The position numbers and the translations under genes are program-made. This document shows, piece by piece, positions 35,047 to 44,341 of a DNA stretch of 53,744 nucleotides. The stretch spans positions 1 to 53,744 of the forward strand of contig JAQZBU010000022.1 of the NCBI GenBank assembly GCA_029237735.1, written 5' to 3'. Under the pieces are notes generated by a model. The model did not search any database. It had not been told where the DNA came from and saw nothing but the letters and a program-made list of their open reading frames with translations. The number at the start of each line of letters is the position of its first letter. Positions within the stretch are counted from its first letter, which is position 1. Source of the DNA: Ramlibacter sp. (GTDB lineage Bacteria; Pseudomonadota; Gammaproteobacteria; Burkholderiales; Burkholderiaceae_C).

Positions 35047-35964
35047 ATGAGCACGGACCAGCTCCTCATCTTCTTCGCAGGCATCCTCGGGGGTGCGCTG
35101 CGTGTCGGCGCGCCCTTCCTGTTCGTGAGCCTGGGCGAATGCATCACCGAAAAATCCGGTCGCATCAACCTGGGCCTGGAAGGCGTGCTGGTGCTGTCGG
35201 CCATGTCGGCATTCGGCGCGTCCTACTTGAGCGGGTCGGCATGGGTTGGGGTGCTCGCGGCTGCGGCTACGGGCGCCTTGCTTGCGACCTTGCACGGCCT
35301 GCTGTGCTCGCTGCCGCGCGTCAATGACATTGCCACCGGCATCGCGCTCATGTTGCTGGGCATGGGCCTGGCGTTCTATCTGGGCAAGCCGCTGATCCAG
35401 CCGCAGGCGCCGCAACTGCCCGCGATAGCGCTCGGCAGCTGGAGCGATTCCGCGGCGGTGCGCTCGGCCTTGCAGGTCAACGCGTTGGTGCCGATGGGGC
35501 TGGCCATCGCCGTGGCCCTGTCGTGGGCTTTCGCAAATACCCGCGCCGGCCTGCTGGTGCGCATGGCCGGCGACTCGGCCGACGCGACGCGCGCACTGGG
35601 CTACTCGGTCGCGGGCATCCGCATTGCCGCCACGGCCGCGGGCGGCATGATTGCCGGCCTGGGCGGCGCATCGCTCACGCTCTTCTATCCCGGCAGCTGG
35701 AACGAGGGCATCTCCAGCGGCCAGGGCCTGATCGCCGTGGCGCTGGTGATCTTCGCGCGCTGGAGCCCGCTGCGCTGCGTGGGCGCGGCGCTGATGTTCG
35801 GTGGCGCCGGAGCGATCGGCCCCGCGCTGCAATCCATCGGCATCGGCTGGGGCTACCACCTGTTCAACATCGTGCCCTATGTGCTCACCTTGCTGATCCT
35901 GGTGATCACCTGCCGCCCGGGCGGCGTGGTGGCGGGCAGCCCGGGCGAGCTTTCATCCAGATAG
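35047..35964 (+). CDS. ABC transporter permease 2 (BMP/nucleoside type)
   Basis: About 305 residues from the ATG at 35047; an ATG at 35038 inside the repeat element would add three residues (MTT) and overlaps the permease 1 stop as ATGA. Eight or more hydrophobic segments are seen, with the family motif SLGECITEKSGRINLGLEGV near the N-terminus and MAGDSADATRALGYSVAGIR before the C-terminal membrane segments. I prefer 35047 because the repeat was probably inserted upstream of an older start. It is the second membrane subunit of the BMP-type importer. Confidence 0.86.
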   Translation: MSTDQLLIFFAGILGGALRVGAPFLFVSLGECITEKSGRINLGLEGVLVLSAMSAFGASYLSGSAWVGVLAAAATGALLATLHGLLCSLPRVNDIATGIALMLLGMGLAFYLGKPLIQPQAPQLPAIALGSWSDSAAVRSALQVNALVPMGLAIAVALSWAFANTRAGLLVRMAGDSADATRALGYSVAGIRIAATAAGGMIAGLGGASLTLFYPGSWNEGISSGQGLIAVALVIFARWSPLRCVGAALMFGGAGAIGPALQSIGIGWGYHLFNIVPYVLTLLILVITCRPGGVVAGSPGELSSR

Positions 35965-35979
35965 AAAGGAGAAGTCAAG

Positions 35980-37023
35980 ATGACCGGCCTCGGCGGACTC
36001 AACAAATCACCGCATGGTGTCGTAATGGGCCTGGTGCAGCTGCAGCTGCCCGTCGTCAAGACGCGGGACGACCTGGCGGCGCAGACGCAACGCATCTGCG
36101 ATCTGGTGGGCAAGGCGCGGCGCAACCTGGGCACCATGGACCTGGTGGTGTTCCCCGAATACTCGCTACACGGGCTGTCGATGGACACCGATCAGGAGAT
36201 CATGTGTTCACTGGACGGCCCAGAGGTCGCCGCGTTCAAGCAGGCGTGCGTCGCCCACAAGATATGGGGCTGCTTCTCGATCATGGAAGCCAACCCCGGC
36301 GGCTACCCGTACAACAGCGGCCTCGTCATTGACGACACCGGCGCCATCAAGCTGTACTACCGCAAGCTCCATCCCTGGGTGCCGGTGGAGCCCTGGGAGC
36401 CGGGCAACCTCGGCATCCCGGTGTGCGAGGGGCCCAACGGAAGCAAGCTCGCGCTCATCATCTGCCACGACGGCATGTTCCCTGAGATGGCGCGCGAAGC
36501 CGCGTACAAGGGCGCGGAAATCATCATCCGCACCGCCGGCTACACCGCGCCGATCCGCCACGCCTGGAAGGTTACCAACCAGGCCAACGCCTTCTGCAAC
36601 CTGGCGTATACGGCCAATGTCTGCATGTGCGGCAGCGACGGCAGCTTCGATTCCATGGGCGAGGGCATGTTCTGCCACTTCGACGGCAGCGTGCTGGTGC
36701 AAGGCGGCGGGCGCCCCGACGAAATCATCACCTGCGAGCTGCGGCCCGACCTGGTGCGCGAGGCGCGTGCGGGCTGGGGCGTGGAAAACAACATCTACCA
36801 GCTCTACCACCGCGGCTACGTGGCGGTGAAGGGCGGCGCGCAAGACTGCCCCTACACCTACATGCACGACATGGCGGCGGGGCGTTACCAGCTGCCGTGG
36901 AAAGTCGAAGTGACCGACGGCACGAGTTGCGGTTTCGACGCACCCACGCGGGCCTACAAGGGGCCGGAGTCGCATCCGCTGGTTCCGGACTCGGCGCCGG
37001 TCGCATTGAAGAAGGCAGCCTGA
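35980..37023 (+). CDS. amiF: Formamidase (AmiF-like nitrilase-superfamily amidase)
   Basis: 347 residues. Closely resembles Helicobacter AmiF along its length. The nitrilase triad is visible: Glu60 in [10 protein letters not shown], Lys129 in YYRKLHPW and Cys162 in [19 protein letters not shown], with the same spacing as AmiF (Glu60, Lys133, Cys166). Motifs [19 protein letters not shown] and AAGRYQLPW are also family-typical. It hydrolyses formamide to formate and ammonia, or possibly another short amide produced here. An AAAGGAG ribosome site precedes the ATG. Its place between the permeases and the biuret hydrolase gene indicates ammonia release from amides. Confidence 0.88.
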   Translation: MTGLGGLNKSPHGVVMGLVQLQLPVVKTRDDLAAQTQRICDLVGKARRNLGTMDLVVFPEYSLHGLSMDTDQEIMCSLDGPEVAAFKQACVAHKIWGCFSIMEANPGGYPYNSGLVIDDTGAIKLYYRKLHPWVPVEPWEPGNLGIPVCEGPNGSKLALIICHDGMFPEMAREAAYKGAEIIIRTAGYTAPIRHAWKVTNQANAFCNLAYTANVCMCGSDGSFDSMGEGMFCHFDGSVLVQGGGRPDEIITCELRPDLVREARAGWGVENNIYQLYHRGYVAVKGGAQDCPYTYMHDMAAGRYQLPWKVEVTDGTSCGFDAPTRAYKGPESHPLVPDSAPVALKKAA

Positions 37024-37024
37024 C

Positions 37025-37705
37025 ATGGAACGCTTCATCCAGGCCAACCCCTACGCCTGGCCGTACAACGGCGATCTGAAGCCGTCCAACACGGCGCTGG
37101 TGGTGATCGACATGCAAACCGATTTCTGCGGCGTCGGCGGATACGTCGACAAGATGGGCTACGACATCTCGCTCACGCGCGCGCCGATCGAGCCGCTGCG
37201 CGAGTTGATGGCCGCGATGCGTCGACAGGGCTATCACGTCATCCACACGCGCGAAGGCCATCGCCCCGACCTGTCGGACCTGCCGGACAACAAGCGCTGG
37301 AGATCGCGCCAGCTCGGCGCGGGCATCGGCGACGACGGGCCGTGCGGCCGCATCCTGGTGCGCGGCGAGCCGGGCTGGGAGATCATTCCCGAACTCGCGC
37401 CGCTGCCCGGCGAAACCGTCATCGACAAGCCGGGCAAGGGCTCGTTCTGCGCGACCGACCTGGAACTCGTCCTGCGCACGCGTGGCATCGTCAACCTGGT
37501 GCTCACCGGCATCACGACGGACGTGTGCGTCCACACGACGATGCGCGAGGCCAACGACCGTGGCTTCGAGTGCCTCGCGGTGTCGGACTGCACGGCCGCC
37601 ACCGACCGCGGCAACCACGACGCCGCGTTAAAGATGATCACCATGCAGGGCGGCGTGTTCGGCGCGCATGCGCCTTCGCAGGCCGTGCTGGATGCCATCG
37701 CATGA
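37025..37705 (+). CDS. biuH: Biuret amidohydrolase (BiuH), isochorismatase-like cysteine hydrolase
   Basis: 226 residues. The triad Asp29 ([11 protein letters not shown]), Lys135 ([16 protein letters not shown]) and Cys168 ([20 protein letters not shown]) is the BiuH Asp36-Lys142-Cys175 set shifted by seven. The N-terminus [13 protein letters not shown] and the stretch [14 protein letters not shown] also fit the Rhizobium biuret hydrolase as I recall it. It converts biuret to allophanate and ammonia; AtzF in this cluster then consumes allophanate. The gene starts 1 nt after the amiF stop. The ureidoacrylate hydrolase RutB is the main alternative, but no other rut genes are present. Confidence 0.86.
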   Translation: MERFIQANPYAWPYNGDLKPSNTALVVIDMQTDFCGVGGYVDKMGYDISLTRAPIEPLRELMAAMRRQGYHVIHTREGHRPDLSDLPDNKRWRSRQLGAGIGDDGPCGRILVRGEPGWEIIPELAPLPGETVIDKPGKGSFCATDLELVLRTRGIVNLVLTGITTDVCVHTTMREANDRGFECLAVSDCTAATDRGNHDAALKMITMQGGVFGAHAPSQAVLDAIA

Positions 37706-37716
37706 ACACTTCGTTT

Positions 37717-37770
37717 GTCATGCCGGACTCGATCCGGCATCCATGGATTGCGGGGCAGGCCCGCAATGAC
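37717..37770. repeat. Inverted pair of REP-like hairpins between biuH and the ATPase gene
   Basis: GTCAT, hairpin ATGCCGGA-CTCGA-TCCGGCAT (37720-37740), ATCCA joined directly to TGGAT, hairpin ATTGCGGG-GCAGG-CCCGCAAT (37747-37767), ATGAC. This is the same head-to-head design as at 34970-35042 but without a spacer. It fills most of the 73-nt gap between the two genes. Confidence 0.8.
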
Positions 37771-37778
37771 AGCCCGGT

Positions 37779-39353
37779 ATGACGGCATCCTTGGCCTCCG
37801 AGACCCCCGACACCGGCGCCATGGCGCTGGAAACCTACGAGCTGACCAAGCGCTTCGGCGGCTTCACCGCGCTGGACCACGTGACGATGAAAGTCGCACC
37901 GGGCACGGTGCATGCGCTTCTGGGCGAAAACGGCGCGGGCAAGAGCACGCTCGTCAAGTGTGTGGCGGGGTTTCACCGGCCCGAGGAAGGCGCCGTGATG
38001 ATCGACGGCCGCGAGCACGACATCGCCAACCCGGTGGTCGCGCGCACGCTCGGCATCGGCATGGTCTACCAGCACTTCACGCTGGCGCCGGGCATGAGCG
38101 TTGCGGAGAACCTGCTGCTGGCCGGTGGCAACACGCCGGCGCTGATCGACTGGAAGGCCAGGCGCGCCGAGCTGCAAAGCTTTCTCGCGAACACACCCTT
38201 CCGCCTCGACCTGGACGCCCGGCCTTCGGAACTGGCGGCCGGCGAGAAACAGAAGCTGGAACTGCTCAAGCAGCTCTACCTGCGCCCGCGCCTGCTGATC
38301 CTGGACGAGCCGACCTCGGTCCTGACGCCGCAGGAGGCCGACGAGGTGCTGGGCCACGTGCGCGAGTTTGCGCGCAGCGGGCTGTGCACCGTGCTGATCA
38401 TCACGCACAAGTTTCGCGAGGTGATGGCCTACGCGGACGACGTGACGGTGCTGCGAAAAGGCCGGGCCGTGCACACCACGGGTGTGGCCTACACAGGCCC
38501 CGCTCTGCTGGCGCGCTACATGGTCGGCGAAGGCGCGGACGAGGCCATCGCCGAGGAACACCTCTCGCCGGTCCACGCAGTGCGCGCGCGGGTGCCCGCT
38601 GCCGCCGGCCGGCCCGCGCTCGAAGTCCGCGGCCTGCATGTCATGGGTGACCGCGGCGCCCCTGCCGTGCGCGGCCTCGACCTTGCGATCCACTCCGGAG
38701 AGATCCTGGGCATCGCCGGCGTCTCGGGCAATGGCCAGCGCGAACTGGTGGAAGCGCTGGTTGGCCAGCGTGGTCGCGCGGGCGGGGATGTGCTGGTGAT
38801 GGGCCAGCCCTACCGCGCCACACGTGAGCAGAACCACCGCCTGAAGGTGCGCAGCCTGCCGGAAGAGCCACTGCGCAATGCCTGTGTCGGCGAGCTGAGC
38901 GTCGCCGAGAACATGGCGCTGCGCGACTTCGACCGCGCACCACTGTGCGCCGGCGGGCGACTGCGCTTTTCGCACTGGCGCAGCCGCGCGCGCGACTGGA
39001 TCGTCGCCTACGGCATCAAGACGCAGGGCGAAGATGCGCCGATCCGCAGTCTGTCGGGCGGGAACGTGCAACGCGCCGTGCTGGCGCGCGAACTCGACGG
39101 CGAAATCGACGTGCTGGTGGCAGCCAACCCTGTCTTTGGACTGGATTTCGCCGCCGTGAAGGAAATCCACACCCGCATCCTCGGCCTGCGCGAGCGTGGC
39201 GGCGCGGTGCTTCTGGTCAGCGAGGACCTGGACGAACTGCTGGAACTGGCAGACCGCATCGTGGTGATGAGTGAGGGCCGCTTTGTTTTCGAGACTTCCG
39301 CCTCCGATGCGAAGCGCGCCGAGCTAGGCGCCCACATGGGCGGAAGCACATGA
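37779..39353 (+). CDS. ABC transporter ATP-binding protein, double NBD (BMP/nucleoside type)
   Basis: 524 residues with two ATPase halves. The first has Walker [19 protein letters not shown], an atypical signature [18 protein letters not shown] and Walker [17 protein letters not shown]. The second has the degenerate Walker [18 protein letters not shown] and signature [17 protein letters not shown], with [14 protein letters not shown] at Walker B. This asymmetric pattern is normal for nucleoside and sugar importers. It powers permeases 1 and 2, though it is separated from them by amiF and biuH. The first ~14 residues are poorly conserved; the ATG at 37821 ([14 protein letters not shown]) may be the true start. 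The stop overlaps the next gene (ATGA). Confidence 0.87.
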   Translation: MTASLASETPDTGAMALETYELTKRFGGFTALDHVTMKVAPGTVHALLGENGAGKSTLVKCVAGFHRPEEGAVMIDGREHDIANPVVARTLGIGMVYQHFTLAPGMSVAENLLLAGGNTPALIDWKARRAELQSFLANTPFRLDLDARPSELAAGEKQKLELLKQLYLRPRLLILDEPTSVLTPQEADEVLGHVREFARSGLCTVLIITHKFREVMAYADDVTVLRKGRAVHTTGVAYTGPALLARYMVGEGADEAIAEEHLSPVHAVRARVPAAAGRPALEVRGLHVMGDRGAPAVRGLDLAIHSGEILGIAGVSGNGQRELVEALVGQRGRAGGDVLVMGQPYRATREQNHRLKVRSLPEEPLRNACVGELSVAENMALRDFDRAPLCAGGRLRFSHWRSRARDWIVAYGIKTQGEDAPIRSLSGGNVQRAVLARELDGEIDVLVAANPVFGLDFAAVKEIHTRILGLRERGGAVLLVSEDLDELLELADRIVVMSEGRFVFETSASDAKRAELGAHMGGST

Positions 39354-40039
39354 CCCCTACAAAACTTGACGCCAATCCCTTTCCGTACGAGTTCGACGTG
39401 GCGCACACCGCACTCGTCATCATCGACATGCAGCGCGACTTTATCGAACCCGGTGGCTTCGGTGAGAGTCTGGGCAACGACGTGGCGCTGCTCGCGGCCA
39501 TCGTCCCGGCATGCCAGGCGGTGCTGCAGTCATGGCGGGGGATCGGTGGCCTGGTCGTGCACACGCGCGAAGCGCATCGCGCCGACCTGTCCGATTGCCC
39601 GCCGGCCAAGCGCAACCGCGGTAACCCTTCCCTGCGCATCGGCGACGAGGGACCGATGGGGCGCATTCTCGTGGCGGACGAGCCGGGCAACCAGATCATT
39701 CCGGCGCTCGCGCCCACTCCGGGCGAGATCGTGATCGACAAACCGGGCAAGGGAGCCTTCTACGCGACGCCCCTTCACGATCTGCTGCAGCGGGCTGGAA
39801 TCACGCACCTGGTCTTCATGGGGGTTACCACCGAGGTCTGCGTGCAGACTTCGATGCGCGAGGCGAACGACCGAGGCTATGACTGCCTGTTGCTGGAAGA
39901 CTGCACGGAGAGCTACTTCCCCGCCTTCAAGCAAAGTGCCGTCGACATGATGTGCGCGCAAGGTGCCATCGTGGGCTGGACTGCAGCCAGCAGCCAGTTC
40001 ATGAGCGCTCTGGTCGCCCCGGATGCCGCGCAACGCTGA
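39350..40039 (+). CDS. Isochorismatase-like cysteine hydrolase, candidate triuret hydrolase
   Basis: 229 residues, a clear paralogue of the BiuH-like protein of this cluster. The triad is Asp26 ([12 protein letters not shown]), Lys131 ([13 protein letters not shown]) and Cys164 ([20 protein letters not shown]). It differs from BiuH in the 45-75 region, where BiuH has the [12 protein letters not shown] stretch, and at [18 protein letters not shown], which should change the active-site entrance. TrtA triuret hydrolases belong to this superfamily and produce carboxybiuret, the AtzEG substrate, so a TrtA role fits the cluster well. Ureidoacrylate, N-carbamoyl or other amide substrates remain possible. 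ATG overlaps the ATPase stop. Confidence 0.8.
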   Translation: MTPTKLDANPFPYEFDVAHTALVIIDMQRDFIEPGGFGESLGNDVALLAAIVPACQAVLQSWRGIGGLVVHTREAHRADLSDCPPAKRNRGNPSLRIGDEGPMGRILVADEPGNQIIPALAPTPGEIVIDKPGKGAFYATPLHDLLQRAGITHLVFMGVTTEVCVQTSMREANDRGYDCLLLEDCTESYFPAFKQSAVDMMCAQGAIVGWTAASSQFMSALVAPDAAQR

Positions 40040-40053
40040 TAGAGTCTGCTGCC

Positions 40054-40782
40054 GTGCACACCACCACCCGCCGACCCGCCGCAAGCCCCGAGCCGCCTCC
40101 CCACCGCTCGCGCGCGGATGAGGTGTACGAGCAGCTCAAGCGCGATGTTGCCGAGTTCAACCTGGTGCCGGGTGATCGCTTCACCGAGAACGAGTTGAGC
40201 GAGCGCCTGGGCGTCTCGCGCACGCCCGTGCGCCAGGCCCTTTTCCGGCTGCAGCAGGAAGGCTATGTCGAGGTGCTGTTTCGCAGTGGCTGGCGCGTGC
40301 TGCCCTTCGATTTCGAGCAGTTCGAGCAGCTGTACGACCTGCGCATGGTGCTGGAAACCACGGCCGCGCATCGCCTGTGCACCGACGGCCAGCGCGTGGA
40401 CCGGCAGCTGCTGGATGAGCTGGTCGCGATCTGGCTGGTGCCGGCCGCCGAGCGCAGCAGCGACATGAAGCAGGTCTCGCAATGGGACGAGGAGTTCCAT
40501 TGCAAGCTTGTGGCGGCGGCCGGCAATGCGGAGATGGCCCGCGTGCATCGGGACGTGACGGACCGAATTCGCATCATCCGTCGCCTGGACTTCACCAAGC
40601 AGGCGCGCATCGACGCCACGTACGAGGAGCACGCCAAGATCCTGAAGGCCATCCAGCGCAAGCGCGGCGACCAGGCCGCGATGCTGCTGCGCGCGCATAT
40701 CGAGACCAGCCAGGCCGAGGTGCGCAAGATCACGTTGCACCAGGTGCACCTGGCGCGGCAGGGCAGCGTCACATCTCGCTGA
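40054..40782 (+). CDS. GntR-family regulator, FCD class
   Basis: 242 residues from a GTG at the beginning of the VHTTTRRPAAS stretch; upstream codons overlap the preceding gene and look like a shadow. The winged helix is clear (DEVYEQLKRDVAEFNLVPGD, TENELSERLGVSRTPVRQAL) with an all-helical FCD effector domain after it (LYDLRMVLETTAAHRL, MARVHRDVTDRIRIIRRL). It is the last gene of the nitrogen cluster, on the same strand, and is the natural regulator of it. The ATCTTG-GATA-CAAGAT dyad before atzF is its likely operator. The 3' end overlaps the convergent hemG-like gene by 14 nt. Confidence 0.88.
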   Translation: MHTTTRRPAASPEPPPHRSRADEVYEQLKRDVAEFNLVPGDRFTENELSERLGVSRTPVRQALFRLQQEGYVEVLFRSGWRVLPFDFEQFEQLYDLRMVLETTAAHRLCTDGQRVDRQLLDELVAIWLVPAAERSSDMKQVSQWDEEFHCKLVAAAGNAEMARVHRDVTDRIRIIRRLDFTKQARIDATYEEHAKILKAIQRKRGDQAAMLLRAHIETSQAEVRKITLHQVHLARQGSVTSR

Positions 40783-41296
40783 TGCGCTGTCCGAAGGCGT
40801 CCACTTTTTTCCAGTCGGTAAAGTCGACGTCGGTGTCGAGGGCAGTCGGGCCCTTGGTCATCCACATGATGAAGCGAATGATCATCCGGTCCCGCCAGCC
40901 GTAACGCGCGTAGACGATGCGTCCCGCGAACACCGCGAGTTCCTTCGGGCGCCAGGCACTGAGCTTGAGGAACTTCAGCATGTAGGGGTTGGTCTCGGGC
41001 GTGTTCTTCTCCGGCTTGCGCGCCACCACGTTAACGGTAAAAAATGCGTTCGGCTTCGCATCCAGCGCCTGTTTGTGCGTCTGTGCGAAGCGATAGACCT
41101 GGGGCGTGTGCTTGCCATAGCGGATGCGCGCGCCCACCACGACCTTGTCATAGGCCGCGATGTCGATGGCGGGGTCGTCATCGACGCACTTCATCGTCAC
41201 GTGGTGCGAGCCCTGCTCGATCACCTGTTGCAGGTGGCGGCAGATCTCGAGCGTGTGCCCGTCGGTGGTGGAGTAGAGGATGAGGATGTGCGCCAT
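40769..41296 (-). CDS. hemG: Menaquinone-dependent protoporphyrinogen IX dehydrogenase (HemG-like flavodoxin)
   Basis: 175 residues, close to E. coli HemG in length. The N-terminal flavodoxin FMN loop is ILILYSTTDGHTLEICRHL; VVVGARIRYGKHTPQVYRF and AFFTVNVVARKPEKNTPETN are typical HemG stretches. HemG oxidises protoporphyrinogen IX in heme synthesis, using respiratory quinones. It faces the GntR gene tail to tail with a 14-nt overlap and is 1 nt downstream of a transglutaminase-like gene, with which it may be cotranscribed. Other oxygen-independent or HemJ-type systems may coexist elsewhere. Confidence 0.82.
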   Translation of the reverse strand: MAHILILYSTTDGHTLEICRHLQQVIEQGSHHVTMKCVDDDPAIDIAAYDKVVVGARIRYGKHTPQVYRFAQTHKQALDAKPNAFFTVNVVARKPEKNTPETNPYMLKFLKLSAWRPKELAVFAGRIVYARYGWRDRMIIRFIMWMTKGPTALDTDVDFTDWKKVDAFGQRISEM

Positions 41297-41297
41297 G

Positions 41298-42023
<726 letters not shown>

Positions 42024-42584
42024 TCACTTCGCCTTCGGCCTGCCGTACTTCGCGGTGAACGTCGCCTTGCCGATCTGGTTGGCGTTGATCATGAACCCGG
42101 CCAATGCCGCCGTCGCGTCCGGCGGAATGTCCAGCTTGTCGGTCTTCAGGGCATACACGGTGAAGATGTAGCGGTGCGGCTTGTCGCCCTCGGGTGGGCA
42201 CATGCCACCCCAACCGGCGACGCCATAGTCGATGCGCACATGGCTCGCGCCCTTGGGCAGCTTGGCGCCGCCGACGGCGCCCGCGTCGGCGGGCAACTCG
42301 GTCACGTTCGCGGGGAGGTTGATCACCGTCCAGTGCCACCAGCCGGAGCCCGTGGGCGCGTCAGGGTCGTACACCGTGACGGCGAAGCTCTTTGTGTCCT
42401 TGGGCGCGCCGCTCCACTTGAGCGCCGGCGACTTGTTCTCGCCCGAACAGCCGAAGCCGTTGAACTCGAACTTCTTGTCGATCGTCGAATTGGGCTTGAT
42501 GTCGGGGCTGGTCAGGGTGAAGCCGGCGGCTTGCGCCGCCGGGACCATACCGATGAGCGCTGCTGCGAGAAGGGTGTTCTTCAT
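42024..42584 (-). CDS. YbhB/YbcL-type PEBP-fold protein, exported
   Basis: 186 residues with a signal peptide (MKNTLLAAALIGMVPAAQAA). PEBP motifs are clear: CSGENKSPALKWSGAP, VYDPDAPTGSGWWHWTVINL and YGVAGWGGMCPPEGDKPHRY, where the conserved DPDAP and the HW/GYGG-type loop form the anion-binding pocket. Bacterial family members are periplasmic or cytoplasmic and mostly of unknown function. AGGA lies upstream of the ATG. Divergent from the MFS transporter gene. The 178-nt gap up to that gene shows no strong operator. Confidence 0.88.
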   Translation of the reverse strand: MKNTLLAAALIGMVPAAQAAGFTLTSPDIKPNSTIDKKFEFNGFGCSGENKSPALKWSGAPKDTKSFAVTVYDPDAPTGSGWWHWTVINLPANVTELPADAGAVGGAKLPKGASHVRIDYGVAGWGGMCPPEGDKPHRYIFTVYALKTDKLDIPPDATAALAGFMINANQIGKATFTAKYGRPKAK

Positions 42585-42762
42585 GGTTGTTCCTGCAGGT
42601 GGGGATGGGATTGGGAATGATGCTACGAAGCCCGGCGTTTTGCCATCCCGCGCGGTGCAGGAGAATCGGCCTCGCATATTGGGCCCCTTATTCGCGCGTC
42701 CGGAAACGGCCAGCGCAATCGCCGTGAACGGGGCACCATGGCGGCTCCACTCATCCACAGCC

Positions 42763-43986
42763 ATGACTGCCGCACTGCCCCGCTGCTTCACCGCCCTCGC
42801 CGGTTCCAACCTGGCTGCCCAGTCGGCCGAGCAACTGAGCCTGGCCGCGGTGCCCCTGGTGGCAGTGCTCGCGCTGGGCGCGGGGCCGGGCGAGATCGGC
42901 ACGCTGGCCGCCGTGCAGACCTTGCCCTTCCTGCTGCTGTCGATTCCGCTCGGCGTGTTGGCTGACCGCGTGTCGCGGCGGCGTTTGATGGCCTGGGCCG
43001 AAGGGCTACGGGCCCTGTCGCTCATTGCCTTGCTGGCTATGGTGGTGACGGGCCAGCTCTCCATCGTTGGGTTGGCGATTCTGGGCTTTGCCGGCGCTGT
43101 GGGCACCGTTGGTTTCAGCGTGGCAGCGCCGGCGTTGGTGCCTGCGCTGGTGCCGCGCGAACTGCTCGGCCGCGCCAACGGCCGGCTCGAGCTGGCGCGC
43201 AGTGCCGCGTATGCGGGCGGGCCGGCGCTGGCAGGCGCCCTGGTGGCATGGGCCGGGGCATCGGCCGCGTTCGTCATCGCCGCCGTGCTGTCGGCCTCCG
43301 CTGTTGCGCTGCTCTGGGGCCTCGCCGAGCCTGTGCGTGCGGCGGCACCGGCGCGCCATCCGATGCTCGAGATCAAGGACGGCGCGCAGTTCGTCTGGGG
43401 CCAGGTCTACCTGCGCCCGATGCTGCTGACGGGTGTGGCCTGGAACATCTCGTGGTTCGTCCTGCAGGCGGCGTACGTGCCTTACGCCGTGCGCGCGCTG
43501 GGCCTGAGTGCGCAGGCCGTCGGCGTGACGCTGGCCGGCTACGGCGGGGGGATGGTGGTGGGCGCGCTGCTTGCCTCGCGCGTGGTCGGCGCCATGCCGT
43601 TCGGCCGGGCCATCCAGCTCGGGCCGGCTGTCTCGGTGCTGGCCGCCGCGGCGATGGTGGCGACGCTCATCATGCCCAGCGGCGTGCTGGCGGCCGCTTC
43701 TTTCTTCCTCTTCGGCGTGGGGCCGATAGTCTGGACGATCACGTCGACCACGCTGCGTCAGAGCATCACACCCGACCGGATGCTGGGCCGCGTCTCGTCG
43801 GTCTTCCTCACGGTGAACGCGGGCGCGCGGCCGGTCGGCGCTGGGCTGGGCGGCGTTGTCGGCGCCGCTTGGGGCGAGCCGGCATGCCTGTGGCTGGCGC
43901 TGGCGGGCTTCGTCATCCAGGCCGCGGTGATTTTCACTTCGGCGCTCGGCGGGCTGCGGCTGCTGCCCGAGGCGCACGCGGCCTGA
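42763..43986 (+). CDS. MFS transporter (exporter type)
   Basis: 407 residues with 12 hydrophobic segments. The loop between segments 2 and 3 holds the MFS signature GVLADRVSRRRLMAWAEGLR, and segment 5 has AYAGGPALAGALVAW. It resembles enterobactin-exporter or ENTS-like drug exporters. The chosen ATG precedes PRCFTALAGSNLAAQSAEQL; upstream codons in the same frame shadow the ybhB-like gene. Substrate unknown. No neighbouring gene indicates one. Confidence 0.85.
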   Translation: MTAALPRCFTALAGSNLAAQSAEQLSLAAVPLVAVLALGAGPGEIGTLAAVQTLPFLLLSIPLGVLADRVSRRRLMAWAEGLRALSLIALLAMVVTGQLSIVGLAILGFAGAVGTVGFSVAAPALVPALVPRELLGRANGRLELARSAAYAGGPALAGALVAWAGASAAFVIAAVLSASAVALLWGLAEPVRAAAPARHPMLEIKDGAQFVWGQVYLRPMLLTGVAWNISWFVLQAAYVPYAVRALGLSAQAVGVTLAGYGGGMVVGALLASRVVGAMPFGRAIQLGPAVSVLAAAAMVATLIMPSGVLAAASFFLFGVGPIVWTITSTTLRQSITPDRMLGRVSSVFLTVNAGARPVGAGLGGVVGAAWGEPACLWLALAGFVIQAAVIFTSALGGLRLLPEAHAA

Positions 43987-43991
43987 GCTCG

Positions 43992-44270
43992 CTAGGCCCG
44001 TAACAACTCCTTTCGGGTCGTATAAGAACCGCTCCTGCGCGAACTGGGACCGTTACAAGGTGACGAGATGCGCTCCAGCAGCGCCGCCATCGGTTGCGGG
44101 TTGGGATATGCGGGCTGGCACATGATGCGCAGGCAGCCGTTTTGCGTTAGCGGGCAACTGGCCCAACCCTGCTTGGCATGCGTCGCAAACCATTCGGATG
44201 CGCGCTTGTGATGGATGTGGTTGCGGTCGTGGAGCGCAATCAGGACGGTGACGTCGAGCAGCGCCCGCAT
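43992..44270 (-). pseudogene. Truncated VapC-like PIN-domain toxin
   Basis: Starts MRALLDVTVLIALHDRNHIH, then the PIN N-terminal half (ASEWFATHAKQGWASCPLTQ, NGCLRIMCQPAYPNPQPMAA) as in ~140-residue VapC toxins. After MAALLERI the sequence changes to low-complexity residues and stops at about residue 92. The C-terminal half with the remaining acidic metal ligands is missing. It is almost certainly an inactive relic. The ATG overlaps the stop of the antitoxin relic as TGATG. Confidence 0.72.
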
Positions 44271-44336
44271 CAAACGCCTTCTTCATCCCGGAGACGGTCG
44301 ATCAATTCGTTCCTCAATGTCCAGTGTGGTGCGCAT
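44270..44336 (-). pseudogene. Internally deleted VapB-like antitoxin relic
   Basis: The first residues MRTTLDIEE match the start of VapB/ribbon-helix-helix antitoxins (usually ~75-85 residues). Read in the other frame the last residues RLRDEEGV then TGA match a typical VapB end, right before the vapC ATG. About 60 codons and one frame are lost between them, leaving a 17-residue frame that ends at 44283. The 355-nt region between the MFS and topB genes holds only this relic pair. Confidence 0.65.
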
Positions 44337-44341
44337 GACGC

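Noticed and set aside
26268..40782. Reading the cluster as a pyrimidine (Rut) or purely purine/oxalurate (Hpx) pathway
   Set aside because: RutA, RutC-RutF and HpxW-like genes are missing, while AtzF and a BiuH with matching triad are present. An Hpx-like side role is still possible for the AtzG/E/H proteins.
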